This document shows, piece after piece, positions 42,905 through 51,964 of a DNA stretch of 64,000 bases. The notes below the pieces were generated by a model that was not told the DNA's origin, did no database searches, and saw only the letters and a list, made by a program, of their open reading frames with translations. The first letter of the stretch is position 1, and each line of letters starts with the position of its first letter. The stretch is taken from positions 120,692-184,691 of the forward strand of contig NZ_JFYV01000053.1 in assembly GCF_000632225.1 (NCBI RefSeq), read 5' to 3'. The position numbers and the translations under genes were made by a program. Origin of the DNA: Sphingomonas sp. RIT328. GTDB taxonomy: Bacteria > Pseudomonadota > Alphaproteobacteria > Sphingomonadales > Sphingomonadaceae.

Positions 42905-44296
42905 ATGATCCGGTCGTTGCTCATCGCGCTTTCCGTCACCGCCGCCGTGCCGGCGCTCGCCCAGACCGCATCGGCACCCGCGCCTGCGCCAGCCCCCGCG
43001 CCGCAGCAGCCGGCGACCGCGGCGGGGCAGGAGGCGGCGCCGCTCGAGGTCTCGGTCACCGGCGGCGTCTCGGCGCCGCTGCCGATCGCGATCCCGGCGA
43101 TGCCGACCGCGCAGATCGTCTCGACCCCCGCCGGATCGACCGACGCGCTCGGCCGGCAGATGGCGGAGATCATCGCCAACGATCTCAAGAACTCCGGCCT
43201 GTTCTCGCCGCTCGGCGCGGGGCAGTTGCGGCCCGTCGGCTTCCAGGAGGTCAATGCCCCGGCGTTCGATTACTGGGGCGGCACCGGGGCGCAGGCGCTG
43301 GTGCAGGGCTTCGTCCGTGCCACCGGCGACGGCAATCTGACGATCGGCTGCTACCTGTATGACGTGTCGTCGAAGATCGAGCTGACCCGCTCGGGCTTCG
43401 TCGTCTCGCCCTCCGACTGGCGGCGCGCCGGGCACAAATGCGCCGACATGGTCTATGCGCGGCTGACCGGCGAGGGCCCCTATTTCGACAGCCGCGTCGT
43501 CTACGTCAGCGAGACGGGGCCGAAGGGCAAGCGCATCAAGCGGCTGGCGATCATGGATCAGGACGGCGCCAACCACCGTTTCCTCACCAACGGTCAGTCG
43601 ATCGTGCTGACGCCGCGCTTCGCGCCGAACCAGCAGTCGATCGTCTATATGAGCTACGAGAACGACCGGCCGTCGATCTACGTCTACGATCTCGGCTCGG
43701 GGCGGCCGCGGCGGGTGGTGCAGAATGCCGCGCTGACCTTCGCGCCGCGCTTCTCGCCGGACGGGCGCTGGATCCTCTTCTCGATGGCGCAGGGCGGCAA
43801 TACCGACATCTACCGCGTCTCGGCGCAGGGCGGCACGCCGCAGCGGCTCACCACCTCGCCGGGGATCGACACCGGCGGCAGCTATTCGCCCGACGGATCG
43901 CGCATCGTCTTCGAAAGCGACCGGTCGGGCGGGCAGCAGATCTATGTGATGAACGCCGACGGATCGGGCCAGCAGCGGATCAGCTTCGGCGGCGGCCGCT
44001 ATGCGACGCCGGTATGGAGCCCGCGCGGCGACCTGATCGCCTTCACCAAATTGGGCGGCGCCTTCCGTATCGGCACGATGTCGCCGTCCGGCGGGGGCGA
44101 GAAGATCCTCACCGGCGGGCAGGACGAGGGGCCGAGCTGGTCGCCCAACGGCCGCGTCATCACCTTCTATCGCACCGGCCAGGGCAGCGGCGGGCGCGCC
44201 GATCTGTGGATGGTCGATCTGACCGGACAGGTCGAACGCAAGATCCCGACGCCGCTCGACGGGTCGGACCCTGCCTGGGGGCCGCTGCGCCCCTGA
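42905..44296 (+). CDS. tolB: Tol-Pal system beta-propeller protein TolB
   Basis: A 463-aa periplasmic protein. A signal peptide (ending near PALAQTAS), a small N-terminal domain with an alternative Ala-rich insert (residues 21-45) and a six-bladed propeller follow; repeated SPDGSRIVFESDRSGG and SPNGRVITFYR blades are visible. It binds Pal and TolA at the outer membrane. ATG 42905 is chosen; the in-frame GTG at 42884 is possible. The tolA-tolB gap holds a REP pair. Confidence 0.96.
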   Translation: MIRSLLIALSVTAAVPALAQTASAPAPAPAPAPQQPATAAGQEAAPLEVSVTGGVSAPLPIAIPAMPTAQIVSTPAGSTDALGRQMAEIIANDLKNSGLFSPLGAGQLRPVGFQEVNAPAFDYWGGTGAQALVQGFVRATGDGNLTIGCYLYDVSSKIELTRSGFVVSPSDWRRAGHKCADMVYARLTGEGPYFDSRVVYVSETGPKGKRIKRLAIMDQDGANHRFLTNGQSIVLTPRFAPNQQSIVYMSYENDRPSIYVYDLGSGRPRRVVQNAALTFAPRFSPDGRWILFSMAQGGNTDIYRVSAQGGTPQRLTTSPGIDTGGSYSPDGSRIVFESDRSGGQQIYVMNADGSGQQRISFGGGRYATPVWSPRGDLIAFTKLGGAFRIGTMSPSGGGEKILTGGQDEGPSWSPNGRVITFYRTGQGSGGRADLWMVDLTGQVERKIPTPLDGSDPAWGPLRP

Positions 44297-44332
44297 TCCG
44301 CGATACGTTCATCATCCACGGGAGATACGACG

Positions 44333-44854
44333 ATGGCCAGACTGACCCACACCCTGCTGACCGCTGCGGCGCTCGCCTCGCTCGGCGCCTGCGCGCACAA
44401 GCCCAAGCAGCTGCCGCCGCCGCCGGTCGACCAGAATGCCGGCATGACGCCGCCGCCCGCCACCAGCGGTAATGCCGACGGCGCGATCGTCCCGGGTTCG
44501 GATGCCGACTTCCGCCGTTCGGTCAGCTCGAACACGATTCTGTTCGGCCTCGACCAGAGCGACATCGACAGCGAGGCGCGCGCGATCCTCGACAGTCAGG
44601 CGACGTGGCTGCAGCGCTATCCGCAGGTGCGGGCGACGATCGAGGGCCATGCCGACGAACGTGGCACGCGCGAATACAATCTCGCGCTGGGTGACCGCCG
44701 CGCCAATGCCGCGAAGAACTATCTGGTCGCCAGGGGTATCGACCCGTCGCGGCTGACGACGATCAGCTACGGCAAGGAGCGCCCGGTGGCGCTGGGGTCG
44801 GACGAGGCGAGCTGGGCGCAGAACCGCCGCTCGGTGACGGTGGTGCTCAACTGA
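44333..44854 (+). CDS. pal: Peptidoglycan-associated lipoprotein Pal
   Basis: A 173-aa outer-membrane lipoprotein. The lipobox is LGAC (Cys22) and an OmpA-like C-terminal domain with EGHADERGTREYNLALGDRRANAAKNYL binds diaminopimelate in peptidoglycan. Last gene of the tol-pal operon; a hairpin follows. Confidence 0.97.
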   Translation: MARLTHTLLTAAALASLGACAHKPKQLPPPPVDQNAGMTPPPATSGNADGAIVPGSDADFRRSVSSNTILFGLDQSDIDSEARAILDSQATWLQRYPQVRATIEGHADERGTREYNLALGDRRANAAKNYLVARGIDPSRLTTISYGKERPVALGSDEASWAQNRRSVTVVLN

Positions 44855-44869
44855 CGCGCATGCCGGTGG

Positions 44870-44892
44870 GGGCGGGTTCGACGGACCCGCCC
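44870..44892. terminator. Hairpin downstream of pal
   Basis: An 8-bp GC-rich stem GGGCGGGT/ACCCGCCC with a 7-nt loop, 15 bp after the pal stop. There is no U run, so termination strength is uncertain. Confidence 0.4.
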
Positions 44893-44927
44893 GATCTGCC
44901 GGCGTGATGCCCTCGCCCCCTGCGCCG

Positions 44928-44938
44928 CCGCTATAAGG
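44928..44938 (+). promoter_or_regulatory. Possible -10 element (CCGCTATAAGG)
   Basis: Third identical copy of the 11-bp string. If used, transcription would begin near 44944, which rules out the ATG at 44943 and supports ATG 44964 for the SPFH gene. Confidence 0.35.
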
Positions 44939-44963
44939 AAGGATGGGCAGCGCGGGGGCGGCG

Positions 44964-45845
44964 ATGGAACAGGAATTGACGCGCTCGAAGGAGCGCCGGG
45001 CCGGTGCGACCGGTGGTTACACGATGCTCGCGCTCGTCGCGGCGCTGGCGGTGATCGGCATCGTCGCTATGCCACAGGTGGCGGCAGGGTCGGTGATCGG
45101 CGATGTCGTTCTCATCGCGGCGGTCGCCGGGGTGATCTTCGTCGCCAAGGGCTTCTACATGTTGCAGCCCAATCATGCCGCGGCGATCATCGTGTTCGGC
45201 CGCTATCACGGCACCGATCGCGTCACCGGCCTGCGCTGGACGCTGCCCTGGGCGACCGCCCGCAAGATCTCGCTCCGCGCCAACAGCGTCCTGTCCGAGA
45301 AAATCAAGGTCAACGACCTGCGCGGCAACCCGATCGAGATCGCCGCGCAGGTGGTGTGGCGCGTCACGGATACGGCGCAGGCGCTGTTCGACGTCGATTA
45401 TCTCCGCGACTTCACGCAGGTGCAGATCGAGGCGGCGGTGCGGACGATCGGCTCGCGCTATCCCTATGACGATCACGATCCGAGCGAGGTGACGCTGCGC
45501 GCCGGCCATGCGCAGGTCAGCGCCGCGCTGCGCGACGAGCTGATCGCACGGCTGGCAGTGGCGGGGATCACCGTCGACGAATGCGGCTTCACCCACCTTG
45601 CCTATGCCCAGGAGATCGCCGGTGCGATGCTGCGCCGGCAGCAGGCGCAGGCGGTGATCGCGGCGCGCACCGCGCTGGTCGACGGCGCGGTCGGGATGGT
45701 CGAGCTGGCGGTGAAGCAGCTCGCCGACAAGAACATCATCACCTTCGACGACGACCGGCGCGCGGCGCTGGTCTCCAACCTGCTGGTGGTGCTGTGCAGC
45801 GAGCAGGATACGCAGCCGGTGATCAGCGCGGGGGCGATGGCCTAG
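44964..45845 (+). CDS. SPFH-domain (prohibitin/stomatin-like) membrane protein
   Basis: A 293-aa protein with two N-terminal hydrophobic segments (residues about 20-38 and 42-62) and an SPFH domain (AAAIIVFGRYHGTDRVTGLRWTLPWA; EIAAQVVWRVTDTAQALFDVD; FTQVQIEAAVRTIGSRYPYDDHDP). The C-terminal helical part ends LLVVLCSEQD. Such proteins organise membrane protein quality control or microdomains; the client is not evident. Confidence 0.85.
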   Translation: MEQELTRSKERRAGATGGYTMLALVAALAVIGIVAMPQVAAGSVIGDVVLIAAVAGVIFVAKGFYMLQPNHAAAIIVFGRYHGTDRVTGLRWTLPWATARKISLRANSVLSEKIKVNDLRGNPIEIAAQVVWRVTDTAQALFDVDYLRDFTQVQIEAAVRTIGSRYPYDDHDPSEVTLRAGHAQVSAALRDELIARLAVAGITVDECGFTHLAYAQEIAGAMLRRQQAQAVIAARTALVDGAVGMVELAVKQLADKNIITFDDDRRAALVSNLLVVLCSEQDTQPVISAGAMA

Positions 45846-45962
45846 ATTCGGGTTCGCCCAGTAGCGTCGCGCAAGGCGCTGTGGTTTGTCAGCCGCGACG
45901 AATCGTGCGGCGGACCGCGCCTGCCGCACGCGCATCCCCCTCCGCGCCGCCGCGCGACAGCC

Positions 45963-46823
45963 TCAGCCGAGCGCCTGATCGAGCAGCTTGGCCAGCCGCA
46001 GGCCGCCGCGCTCCACCTCCAGCCGCGCGACGGGGACGATCTTCTCGATCGTCGCCTCGTCGAGCGACACCTTGGCAGGCGAGGGCGCGCAGGGGTCGCC
46101 GTGCAGCGCGCTCGCATAGACGACGTCATGCGCGACCTGCCACGATTCGCGGCTCCAGTCGGTGACGGTCCCGGCGGCGATGCGGCGCCGCTCCGCCGCC
46201 GGGTAGCGGCGCACCAGCGACGGACCGCTGGTGATCGCGCGCTCGGCGAGCGTGCCGTCCCAGATCGAATGCAGGTTGAAGCGCCGCGGGCCATAGCCGC
46301 CATAGACGGCGGCGACGTCGTTGCCGCCCTTGTCGCCCTTCTCGCCGGCGTGGAGCGGCTGGTGGAGATCGCCGACGAAGTGGATCAGGAAGACGAGCGC
46401 CTGCGCGCGCGCCTTGGCGGGGGCGCGGCGATCCTTGAGGATCGCGACGTCGCGGGTAATCTGCGCGGAGACGCAATTGCCGTCCTTGCACGCCTCTTCG
46501 AGCGTGAACGGCTGGCAGATGTTCACGTCCTGAAAGTGCCAGTTATAGGCATAGCCGAAGCGCGACTTGCCGTCCGGCCCCTTGAGCGGCTTGACGCAAT
46601 CGGCCCAGGTGCTCGCCCCCTCGATCGTCGTCGCCGGACATTCGGGCGTGTCGAGCAGCGGCGTCTCGGCCAGCAGCGTGCGGATCGCCGCCTGCGTGCG
46701 CGGCGTGACATTGGCATAAGCGATCCGCGCCACCGTCTGGTGCCCGAATTCCCAATAGGCGGACGCCGGCGCGGCGAAACCCAGCGCCGGCAGTATGGCG
46801 GCGACAAAGCGGAGCATTTTCAT
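45963..46823 (-). CDS. S1/P1 family periplasmic nuclease
   Basis: A 286-aa zinc-dependent nuclease (single-stranded DNA/RNA, 3'-nucleotidase) with a signal peptide (residues 1-22). The mature N-terminus YWEFGHQTVARIA carries the Trp/His zinc ligands, with further ligands in HFVGDLHQPLHAG and NLHSIWD. Cys pairs suggest disulfides. It is probably a nucleotide-scavenging secreted enzyme. It is preceded, 47 bp upstream on the same strand, by the DUF6624 gene. Confidence 0.92.
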   Translation of the reverse strand: MKMLRFVAAILPALGFAAPASAYWEFGHQTVARIAYANVTPRTQAAIRTLLAETPLLDTPECPATTIEGASTWADCVKPLKGPDGKSRFGYAYNWHFQDVNICQPFTLEEACKDGNCVSAQITRDVAILKDRRAPAKARAQALVFLIHFVGDLHQPLHAGEKGDKGGNDVAAVYGGYGPRRFNLHSIWDGTLAERAITSGPSLVRRYPAAERRRIAAGTVTDWSRESWQVAHDVVYASALHGDPCAPSPAKVSLDEATIEKIVPVARLEVERGGLRLAKLLDQALG

Positions 46824-46870
46824 GGGCGTAGCCCATAGCGGCGGATCGCGACGGCTAGAAGCGCCTTATC

Positions 46871-47881
46871 TCAATGCGATGCCGGCGGGCAGGGGCCGTA
46901 AAGTCGCGCCAGGCGGGCGCCATAGGTTGCGAGCGGCTCAAGCCCCGCCGCGGTGCGATAGGCCTCGACCTTGCCGCGATCCTCCAACGCCTGCGGCTGC
47001 GACATGCCATCTGCGCAGGTCCATTGCGTGCCGTAACGCTGCTTCCCGGTCGTCTGCAGCATCACACGATCGTACAGAAGCGCGTAATCGCCGGCCGCAA
47101 CCTGCCCCGACCGGGCGAGCGGCTCCATCAGCCGCAGCATGCGGAGCTGAAATACCGGATCGTCGTCGGCATGCTGGACCAGCAGCCACGCGCTGTTCGA
47201 GGCCTGCGCCCCGACCTGGGCGATCGTCGGCCAGCCGTGCTCCGCTACCACCGTCTTCATCCAGGCGGTATTGGCATGGTCGCGTGCGCGGATCGCCGAC
47301 CACGTCAACGCGCGGACGATGCCTGCCTCCATCGGATCGAGCGGCGGCGCGCCCTTCTGCTCGCCCGCATTCCATGAGAGCGACAGCCGCAGCACCTGAT
47401 CGGTGATCGGCCGGGCGATCAATCGGGCCGGCAACGTATCGCCGTTATCACCGACGCCCTGCGCCAGGGCAGCCGACCAGATCAGCGTCGACGCGATCCG
47501 TCGCGCGCTCGCAAGTCTGGTCTGAAAGAGCGCCCAGTCTTTCCCCGGGTCGGCCTGCGGATAGGCCATGTCGATCGCGCCACACGGCGCCTCGCCGAAC
47601 CGACCCGCCGTCACGGCAGGGTCGGTAACCCCCGCGGCGACCAATTGCGCCCGGACCTCCGCCAGGCTGACGGCGCGGCAGTGCTTGAGCCACGCCTGTA
47701 CCGCAGCCCAGTCCGCCACCTGCGCCGCCGTCGCGCCGTCGAATCGACCGCGCAGATAGCCATAGTCGCCCGGATCGAAGGTGCCGTCTTTCAGATACGG
47801 TGTCAGCACCGCGGGCGCCGGCGGCAGCGTCTCTGCGGTGGCGAGGAAGGCGGCGGCGAGCAGCGCGAGTCGGCGGATCAT
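46871..47881 (-). CDS. DUF6624-like secreted protein
   Basis: A 336-aa exported protein. Signal peptide residues 1-17; the C-terminal region shows the DUF6624 pattern NSAWLLVQHADDDPVFQ, LLYDRVMLQTTGKQRYGTQW. The N-terminal half (about 30-150) contains two conserved Cys. Function of the family is unknown; composition suggests a periplasmic helical protein. It precedes the S1/P1 nuclease on the same strand and could share its transcript. Confidence 0.7.
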   Translation of the reverse strand: MIRRLALLAAAFLATAETLPPAPAVLTPYLKDGTFDPGDYGYLRGRFDGATAAQVADWAAVQAWLKHCRAVSLAEVRAQLVAAGVTDPAVTAGRFGEAPCGAIDMAYPQADPGKDWALFQTRLASARRIASTLIWSAALAQGVGDNGDTLPARLIARPITDQVLRLSLSWNAGEQKGAPPLDPMEAGIVRALTWSAIRARDHANTAWMKTVVAEHGWPTIAQVGAQASNSAWLLVQHADDDPVFQLRMLRLMEPLARSGQVAAGDYALLYDRVMLQTTGKQRYGTQWTCADGMSQPQALEDRGKVEAYRTAAGLEPLATYGARLARLYGPCPPASH

Positions 47882-47921
47882 GGCCGTCAGGCTGGCAATC
47901 GATCGTGTCCAGATCGTGGCG

Positions 47922-48851
47922 TCACTCGTCGCCGTAGACCGCCACCTCGCGCAGCCCCGCGGCGGTGGCGCGGGCGCGGTACATGCCGGGGGTGGTGAAG
48001 CTCCACACCACCTCGCCGCCGGGGGCGGTGACGATGACGCCGCCGGTGCCGCCGAGCGCGCGCACCTCCGCCATCACCGCATCGGCGGCGGCCTGCGGCG
48101 ACTCGCCCGACAGGCGGACGCGCGCGCCGATCTCATGGCCGACGCCGATGCGGATGAAATATTCGCCCGATCCGGTGCACGACACCGCGACCGAACGGTC
48201 GTCGGCAAAGGTGCCCGCGCCGATCAGCGGCGAATCGCCGATCCGGCCCCAGCGCTTGCCGGTGACGCCGCCGGTCGAGGTCGCCGCGGCGAGACTGCCG
48301 GCGCGATCGCGTGCCACCGCGCCGACCGTGCCGTATTTCATGTCGACATCGAAGGCGTCGGCGTTGCGGGCGAGCAGTTCGTCGAGCTGGCGGCGGCGTT
48401 CGTCGGTGGCGAACCAGCCGGGGTCGACCGCGGCGATCCCCTGTTCGCGGGCGAAGGCTTCGGCTCCCGCGCCGCTCAGCAGCACATGCGGGCTCGCCTC
48501 CATCACCCGGCGGGCGAGGCCGACCGGCGAGCGCGTCACGGTCAGGCCGGCGACCGCGCCGGCGGCCCGGCTGCGCCCGTCCATGATCGCCGCGTCGAGC
48601 TCGATCGTCCCGTCGCGGCTGAAGGCGGCGCCGCGGCCGGCGTTGAAATGCGGGTCCTCCTCCAGCACGCGCACCGCCGCCTCGACCGCGTCGAGCGCGC
48701 TGCCGCCGTCGGCGAGGATCGCGCCGCCGGCATCGAGCGCGAGGCCGAGCGCGGCGCGGACGCCCTCGTCCTGCGCGGCGGTGAGCCGGTGGCGCTCGAT
48801 CGATCCGGCGCCGCCGTGGAGGACGAGCGACCAGTCTGGCGTGGCGGTCAT
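47922..48851 (-). CDS. Isoaspartyl peptidase / L-asparaginase (Ntn hydrolase)
   Basis: A 309-aa Thr-type N-terminal nucleophile hydrolase. HGGAGSIERHRL at the N-terminus and the autocleavage site KYGTVGAVARD, where the Thr becomes the catalytic nucleophile, identify the family. GRIGDSPLIGAGTFAD and SCTGSGEYFIR are further landmarks. It removes isoAsp from peptides or hydrolyses asparagine; no signal peptide, so cytoplasmic. ATG 48851 overlaps the stop of the upstream acyltransferase. Confidence 0.92.
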   Translation of the reverse strand: MTATPDWSLVLHGGAGSIERHRLTAAQDEGVRAALGLALDAGGAILADGGSALDAVEAAVRVLEEDPHFNAGRGAAFSRDGTIELDAAIMDGRSRAAGAVAGLTVTRSPVGLARRVMEASPHVLLSGAGAEAFAREQGIAAVDPGWFATDERRRQLDELLARNADAFDVDMKYGTVGAVARDRAGSLAAATSTGGVTGKRWGRIGDSPLIGAGTFADDRSVAVSCTGSGEYFIRIGVGHEIGARVRLSGESPQAAADAVMAEVRALGGTGGVIVTAPGGEVVWSFTTPGMYRARATAAGLREVAVYGDE

Positions 48852-50011
48852 GGGGCAACCTCGGGCTTGGGGTGGGGCAACGGGCGCAGGCCGATCAGCG
48901 GGCGCAGCCACGCGATCCGCCGGCCGATCCGGTAGAAGGCGAAGCAGCCGAGGATCGTCGCCGCGACGAGCAACAGGAATTCGACGCCGCCCGGCAGGCC
49001 CGCCGGGATCAGCCAATAGGCGACGACGACGAGGATCGTCTGATGGACGAGATAGAAGGGGAAGACGGCTTCGGTCAGCGTCGGGCGCAGCCCCGAATCG
49101 CGGTTCCAGTGCCGCTCCGCAAAGCCGAGCAGCGCGACGATCGCCCCCCATTGCTGCACCGCATGCGCGGCGCCGTAGACGGGATAGAGCCAGCGCGGCG
49201 CGATCGTGCTCTGGCCGAGCTCGATGGCGAGGATGACGCCATAGCCGGCGAGCGCCAGCGCCGCCGCCGGCCACCGCCACCGCACGCAGGCGGCGATCAC
49301 CGGCGCCGACCCCGCCAGCGCGAAGCCGAACAGGAAGGCGGGGAGATAGAGGCAATGCGCCATCGCATCGTCGAACGGGTTCTGCGTCTCATAGCCCATC
49401 GGGAACCACCAGCCGTGGATGCACACCAGCCAAGCGATCGGCAGCACCAGCAGTCCCGGCCCGCCGAAGACCGTATCGAACGCCCGCTGCGCGCCGCGCC
49501 AGCGCACCAGCATGACGAGCAGTACGAGGACGACGGTGTAGAGCCACAGGTAGAGGACGAACCACAGATGGTTGACCGCGGGCAGCACGATCCCGCCGAG
49601 CGGCGCGAACCGGAAGTAATCGTGCGTCCAGAAAGTGAGGAAGCTGCCGGCATAGCCATGCTGCGTCACCAGCTCGACCCAGGGTTGCGGCGGGACGATG
49701 ACGGCGATGCCGAAGGCGAGGGGGACGAGCAGGCGCAGGCTGCGCTGGCGCAGGAAGCGGCCGGGACCGGCGGCACGGCCGAGCAGCGCGCGCGAGGCAT
49801 AGCCGGAGACGACGAACAACAGGCTGAGCCGCCACGCATTGACCGCGAGCATCGGCAGCACCGCCCAGGCGGCGCCATGCGCGCTCTTGGCGTGGAACCC
49901 CCAGGGCACGAAGACCATGCCGACATGATAGACGATCAGGATCGCGAAGGCGGCGACGCGCAGCCAGTCGAGGCCATAGTGGCGAGGGATCGGGGCGCGC
50001 GGCGTCGTCAC
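48848..50011 (-). CDS. Acyltransferase family 3 membrane protein
   Basis: A 387-aa integral membrane acyltransferase with about ten helices. YGLDWLRVAAFAILIVYHVG opens with the catalytic-type Arg/His region of the OafA/NodX family, and FPFYLVHQTILVVVAY is the typical late block. It probably O-acetylates an envelope glycan. GTG 50011 is chosen as homology begins directly after it. The frame runs upstream to an ATG at 50197, but that overlaps divergent ispG. Confidence 0.85.
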   Translation of the reverse strand: MTTPRAPIPRHYGLDWLRVAAFAILIVYHVGMVFVPWGFHAKSAHGAAWAVLPMLAVNAWRLSLLFVVSGYASRALLGRAAGPGRFLRQRSLRLLVPLAFGIAVIVPPQPWVELVTQHGYAGSFLTFWTHDYFRFAPLGGIVLPAVNHLWFVLYLWLYTVVLVLLVMLVRWRGAQRAFDTVFGGPGLLVLPIAWLVCIHGWWFPMGYETQNPFDDAMAHCLYLPAFLFGFALAGSAPVIAACVRWRWPAAALALAGYGVILAIELGQSTIAPRWLYPVYGAAHAVQQWGAIVALLGFAERHWNRDSGLRPTLTEAVFPFYLVHQTILVVVAYWLIPAGLPGGVEFLLLVAATILGCFAFYRIGRRIAWLRPLIGLRPLPHPKPEVAP

Positions 50012-50035
50012 CGGGGGACGCCTACACCAGCGTCT

Positions 50036-50063
50036 TTGAACCGCAACCCGAACGCTGTATATA
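50036..50063 (+). promoter_or_regulatory. Sigma-70-type promoter of ispG
   Basis: TTGAAC, 16-bp spacer, TATATA. The -10 ends 6 bp before the ispG ATG, so the transcript would start at or very near the initiation codon. Confidence 0.5.
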
Positions 50064-50069
50064 TCCCCC

Positions 50070-51206
50070 ATGTCCTTACGTCCGTGGCGCGATATCATCC
50101 GCCGTCCGAGCCGCCAGATCATGGTCGGCACCGTTCCCGTCGGCGGCGACGCGCCGGTCACCGTGCAGACGATGACCAACACGCCCACCCCCGACATCCG
50201 CGCGACGATCGATCAGATCCGCCGCTGCGAGGAGGCGGGCGTCGACATCATCCGCGTCTCCTGCCCCGACGTCGAATCGACCGCGGCGCTCAAGCAGATC
50301 GTCCGCGGATCACGCGTGCCGATCGTCGCCGACATCCATTTCCACTACAAGCGCGCGCTGGAAGCGGCGGATGCCGGCGCGGCCTGCCTGCGGATCAATC
50401 CGGGCAACATCGGCTCGTCGGAGCGCGTCGCCGAGGTGGTGCGCGCCGCCAAGGCGAACGGCTGTTCGATCCGCATCGGCGTCAACGGCGGCAGCCTCGA
50501 GAAGGACCTGCTCGAAAAATATGGCGAGCCGTGCCCGGATGCTTTGGTCGAATCGGCGCTCGATCATATCAAGCTGCTCCAGGACCACGACTTCCACGAA
50601 TATAAGGTCGCGGTGAAGGCGTCCGACCTGTTCCTCGCGGTCGCCGCCTATCAGCAGCTCGCCGAGGCGGTGGATTGCCCGCTGCACCTCGGCATCACCG
50701 AGGCGGGGGGCTTCGTCGGCGGCACGGTCAAGTCGTCGATCGGCATCGGCAGCCTGCTCTGGTACGGGATCGGCGACACGATCCGCGTCTCGCTCTCCGC
50801 CGAGCCCGAGGACGAGGTGCGCGTCGGTTTCGAGATCCTCAAGGCGCTCGGCATCCGCAACCGCGGCGTGCGCGTCGTCTCCTGCCCGTCGTGCGCGCGC
50901 CAGGGCTTCGACGTGATCCGCACCGTCCAGGCGCTGGAGGAACGGCTGCAGCATATCCGCACGCCGATGAGCCTGTCGGTGCTCGGCTGCGTCGTCAACG
51001 GCCCCGGCGAGGCGCGCGAGACCGACATCGGCATCACCGGCGGCGGCAACGGCAAGCATATGGTCTATCTGTCCGGCGTCACCGATCATCACGTCCAGGA
51101 CGAGGGGATGATCGACCACATCGTCCGGCTGGTCGAGGCCAAGGCAGCCGAGATCGATGCGGCGGAAGCGGCGGCGCAGCCGGTACCGGCGGTGGCTGCG
51201 GCCTAA
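50070..51206 (+). CDS. ispG: 4-hydroxy-3-methylbut-2-enyl diphosphate synthase
   Basis: Seventh enzyme of the MEP isoprenoid pathway, reducing MEcPP with flavodoxin or ferredoxin electrons; 378 aa. TIM-barrel N-terminal domain (VGGDAPVTVQTMTNT, CEEAGVDIIRVSCPD) and a C-terminal Fe-S domain whose cluster cysteines lie in VSCPSCARQGFD and LGCVVNGPGEARE. Stands alone, divergent from the acyltransferase. Confidence 0.97.
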   Translation: MSLRPWRDIIRRPSRQIMVGTVPVGGDAPVTVQTMTNTPTPDIRATIDQIRRCEEAGVDIIRVSCPDVESTAALKQIVRGSRVPIVADIHFHYKRALEAADAGAACLRINPGNIGSSERVAEVVRAAKANGCSIRIGVNGGSLEKDLLEKYGEPCPDALVESALDHIKLLQDHDFHEYKVAVKASDLFLAVAAYQQLAEAVDCPLHLGITEAGGFVGGTVKSSIGIGSLLWYGIGDTIRVSLSAEPEDEVRVGFEILKALGIRNRGVRVVSCPSCARQGFDVIRTVQALEERLQHIRTPMSLSVLGCVVNGPGEARETDIGITGGGNGKHMVYLSGVTDHHVQDEGMIDHIVRLVEAKAAEIDAAEAAAQPVPAVAAA

Positions 51207-51314
51207 GGGGCGATGATCGGCTGTGACCAGCGTGGCGCCGCCGGCGATGTTTGTCACCATGTGGTGGAGCGAGTGCGCTTCTGAACCAGGCCGAAATCGG
51301 CGAAAGGGATGGGC

Positions 51315-51587
51315 ATGACTCAGCAGGCACGCGTAAGCGATGGCGGCACGGTGGTTATCCCGGCCGACATCCGGCGTGAGCTTGGCATCCGGCAGGGTGA
51401 CTGGCTGACGGTCGATCGTAACGACGACGGAGCGATCGTGCTGAAAACGCACGACCAGGTCCAGCGAGAGGTCGAGCAGGTGTTTCGGGCGATGCGGGAC
51501 AAGGCATTGCCGGGCGGTAGCGTCGTCGATGAGCTCATCGCCGAGCGGCGGGCGGAGGCGCAACGCGAAGCGAAGGAGCGCGGGTGA
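51315..51587 (+). CDS. VapB-like AbrB-fold antitoxin
   Basis: A 90-aa antitoxin. The N-terminal swapped-hairpin AbrB domain (VSDGGTVVIPADIRRELGIRQGDWLTVDR) binds DNA, and the C-terminal helix (VDELIAERRAEAQREAKERG) should wrap the toxin. ATG 51315 has a GAAAGGG site at normal spacing; ATG 51309 would have none. Overlaps the toxin gene by 4 bp. Confidence 0.88.
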   Translation: MTQQARVSDGGTVVIPADIRRELGIRQGDWLTVDRNDDGAIVLKTHDQVQREVEQVFRAMRDKALPGGSVVDELIAERRAEAQREAKERG

Positions 51588-51964
51588 CCGTCATTCTCGA
51601 CTCGTCGGCGGTGCTGGCGATGGTCTTCGGGGAGCCGGGCGGCGGGCATGTGCTCAGCAAAAGTCGCGGTGCATTGCTGAGCGCGGTGAATGCGGACGAG
51701 GTGTTCCACAAAGTGGCTCGCAAAGGCATCGATCGTCGCGACGTCGAAACGCAATTGACGAAGTTGGCCGTCGAGATCACCGCGTTCGATACCGCGCAGG
51801 CGCGCCTCTGCGCCGCCTTGCACCCCCGCGTCGCCGGTACCGATACGTCGTTTGCCGATCGGGCCTGCCTCTCACTCGGCATGGCAACCGGTTGGTCGAT
51901 CCTGACCGCCGACGACAAATGGCTCACGCTCGGTCTCGACCTCGACATCCGCCTGATCCGATGA
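51584..51964 (+). CDS. VapC-like PIN-domain toxin
   Basis: A 126-aa PIN-fold endoribonuclease. The four acidic active-site positions can be placed: Asp6 (ILDSSAVLAM), Glu/Asp in NADEV, Asp in DTSFADRACL, and Asp in LTADDKWL. GTG start within the antitoxin overlap; its stop overlaps the downstream exporter gene by 4 bp. Targets (tRNA or rRNA) cannot be inferred. Confidence 0.9.
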   Translation: MTVILDSSAVLAMVFGEPGGGHVLSKSRGALLSAVNADEVFHKVARKGIDRRDVETQLTKLAVEITAFDTAQARLCAALHPRVAGTDTSFADRACLSLGMATGWSILTADDKWLTLGLDLDIRLIR

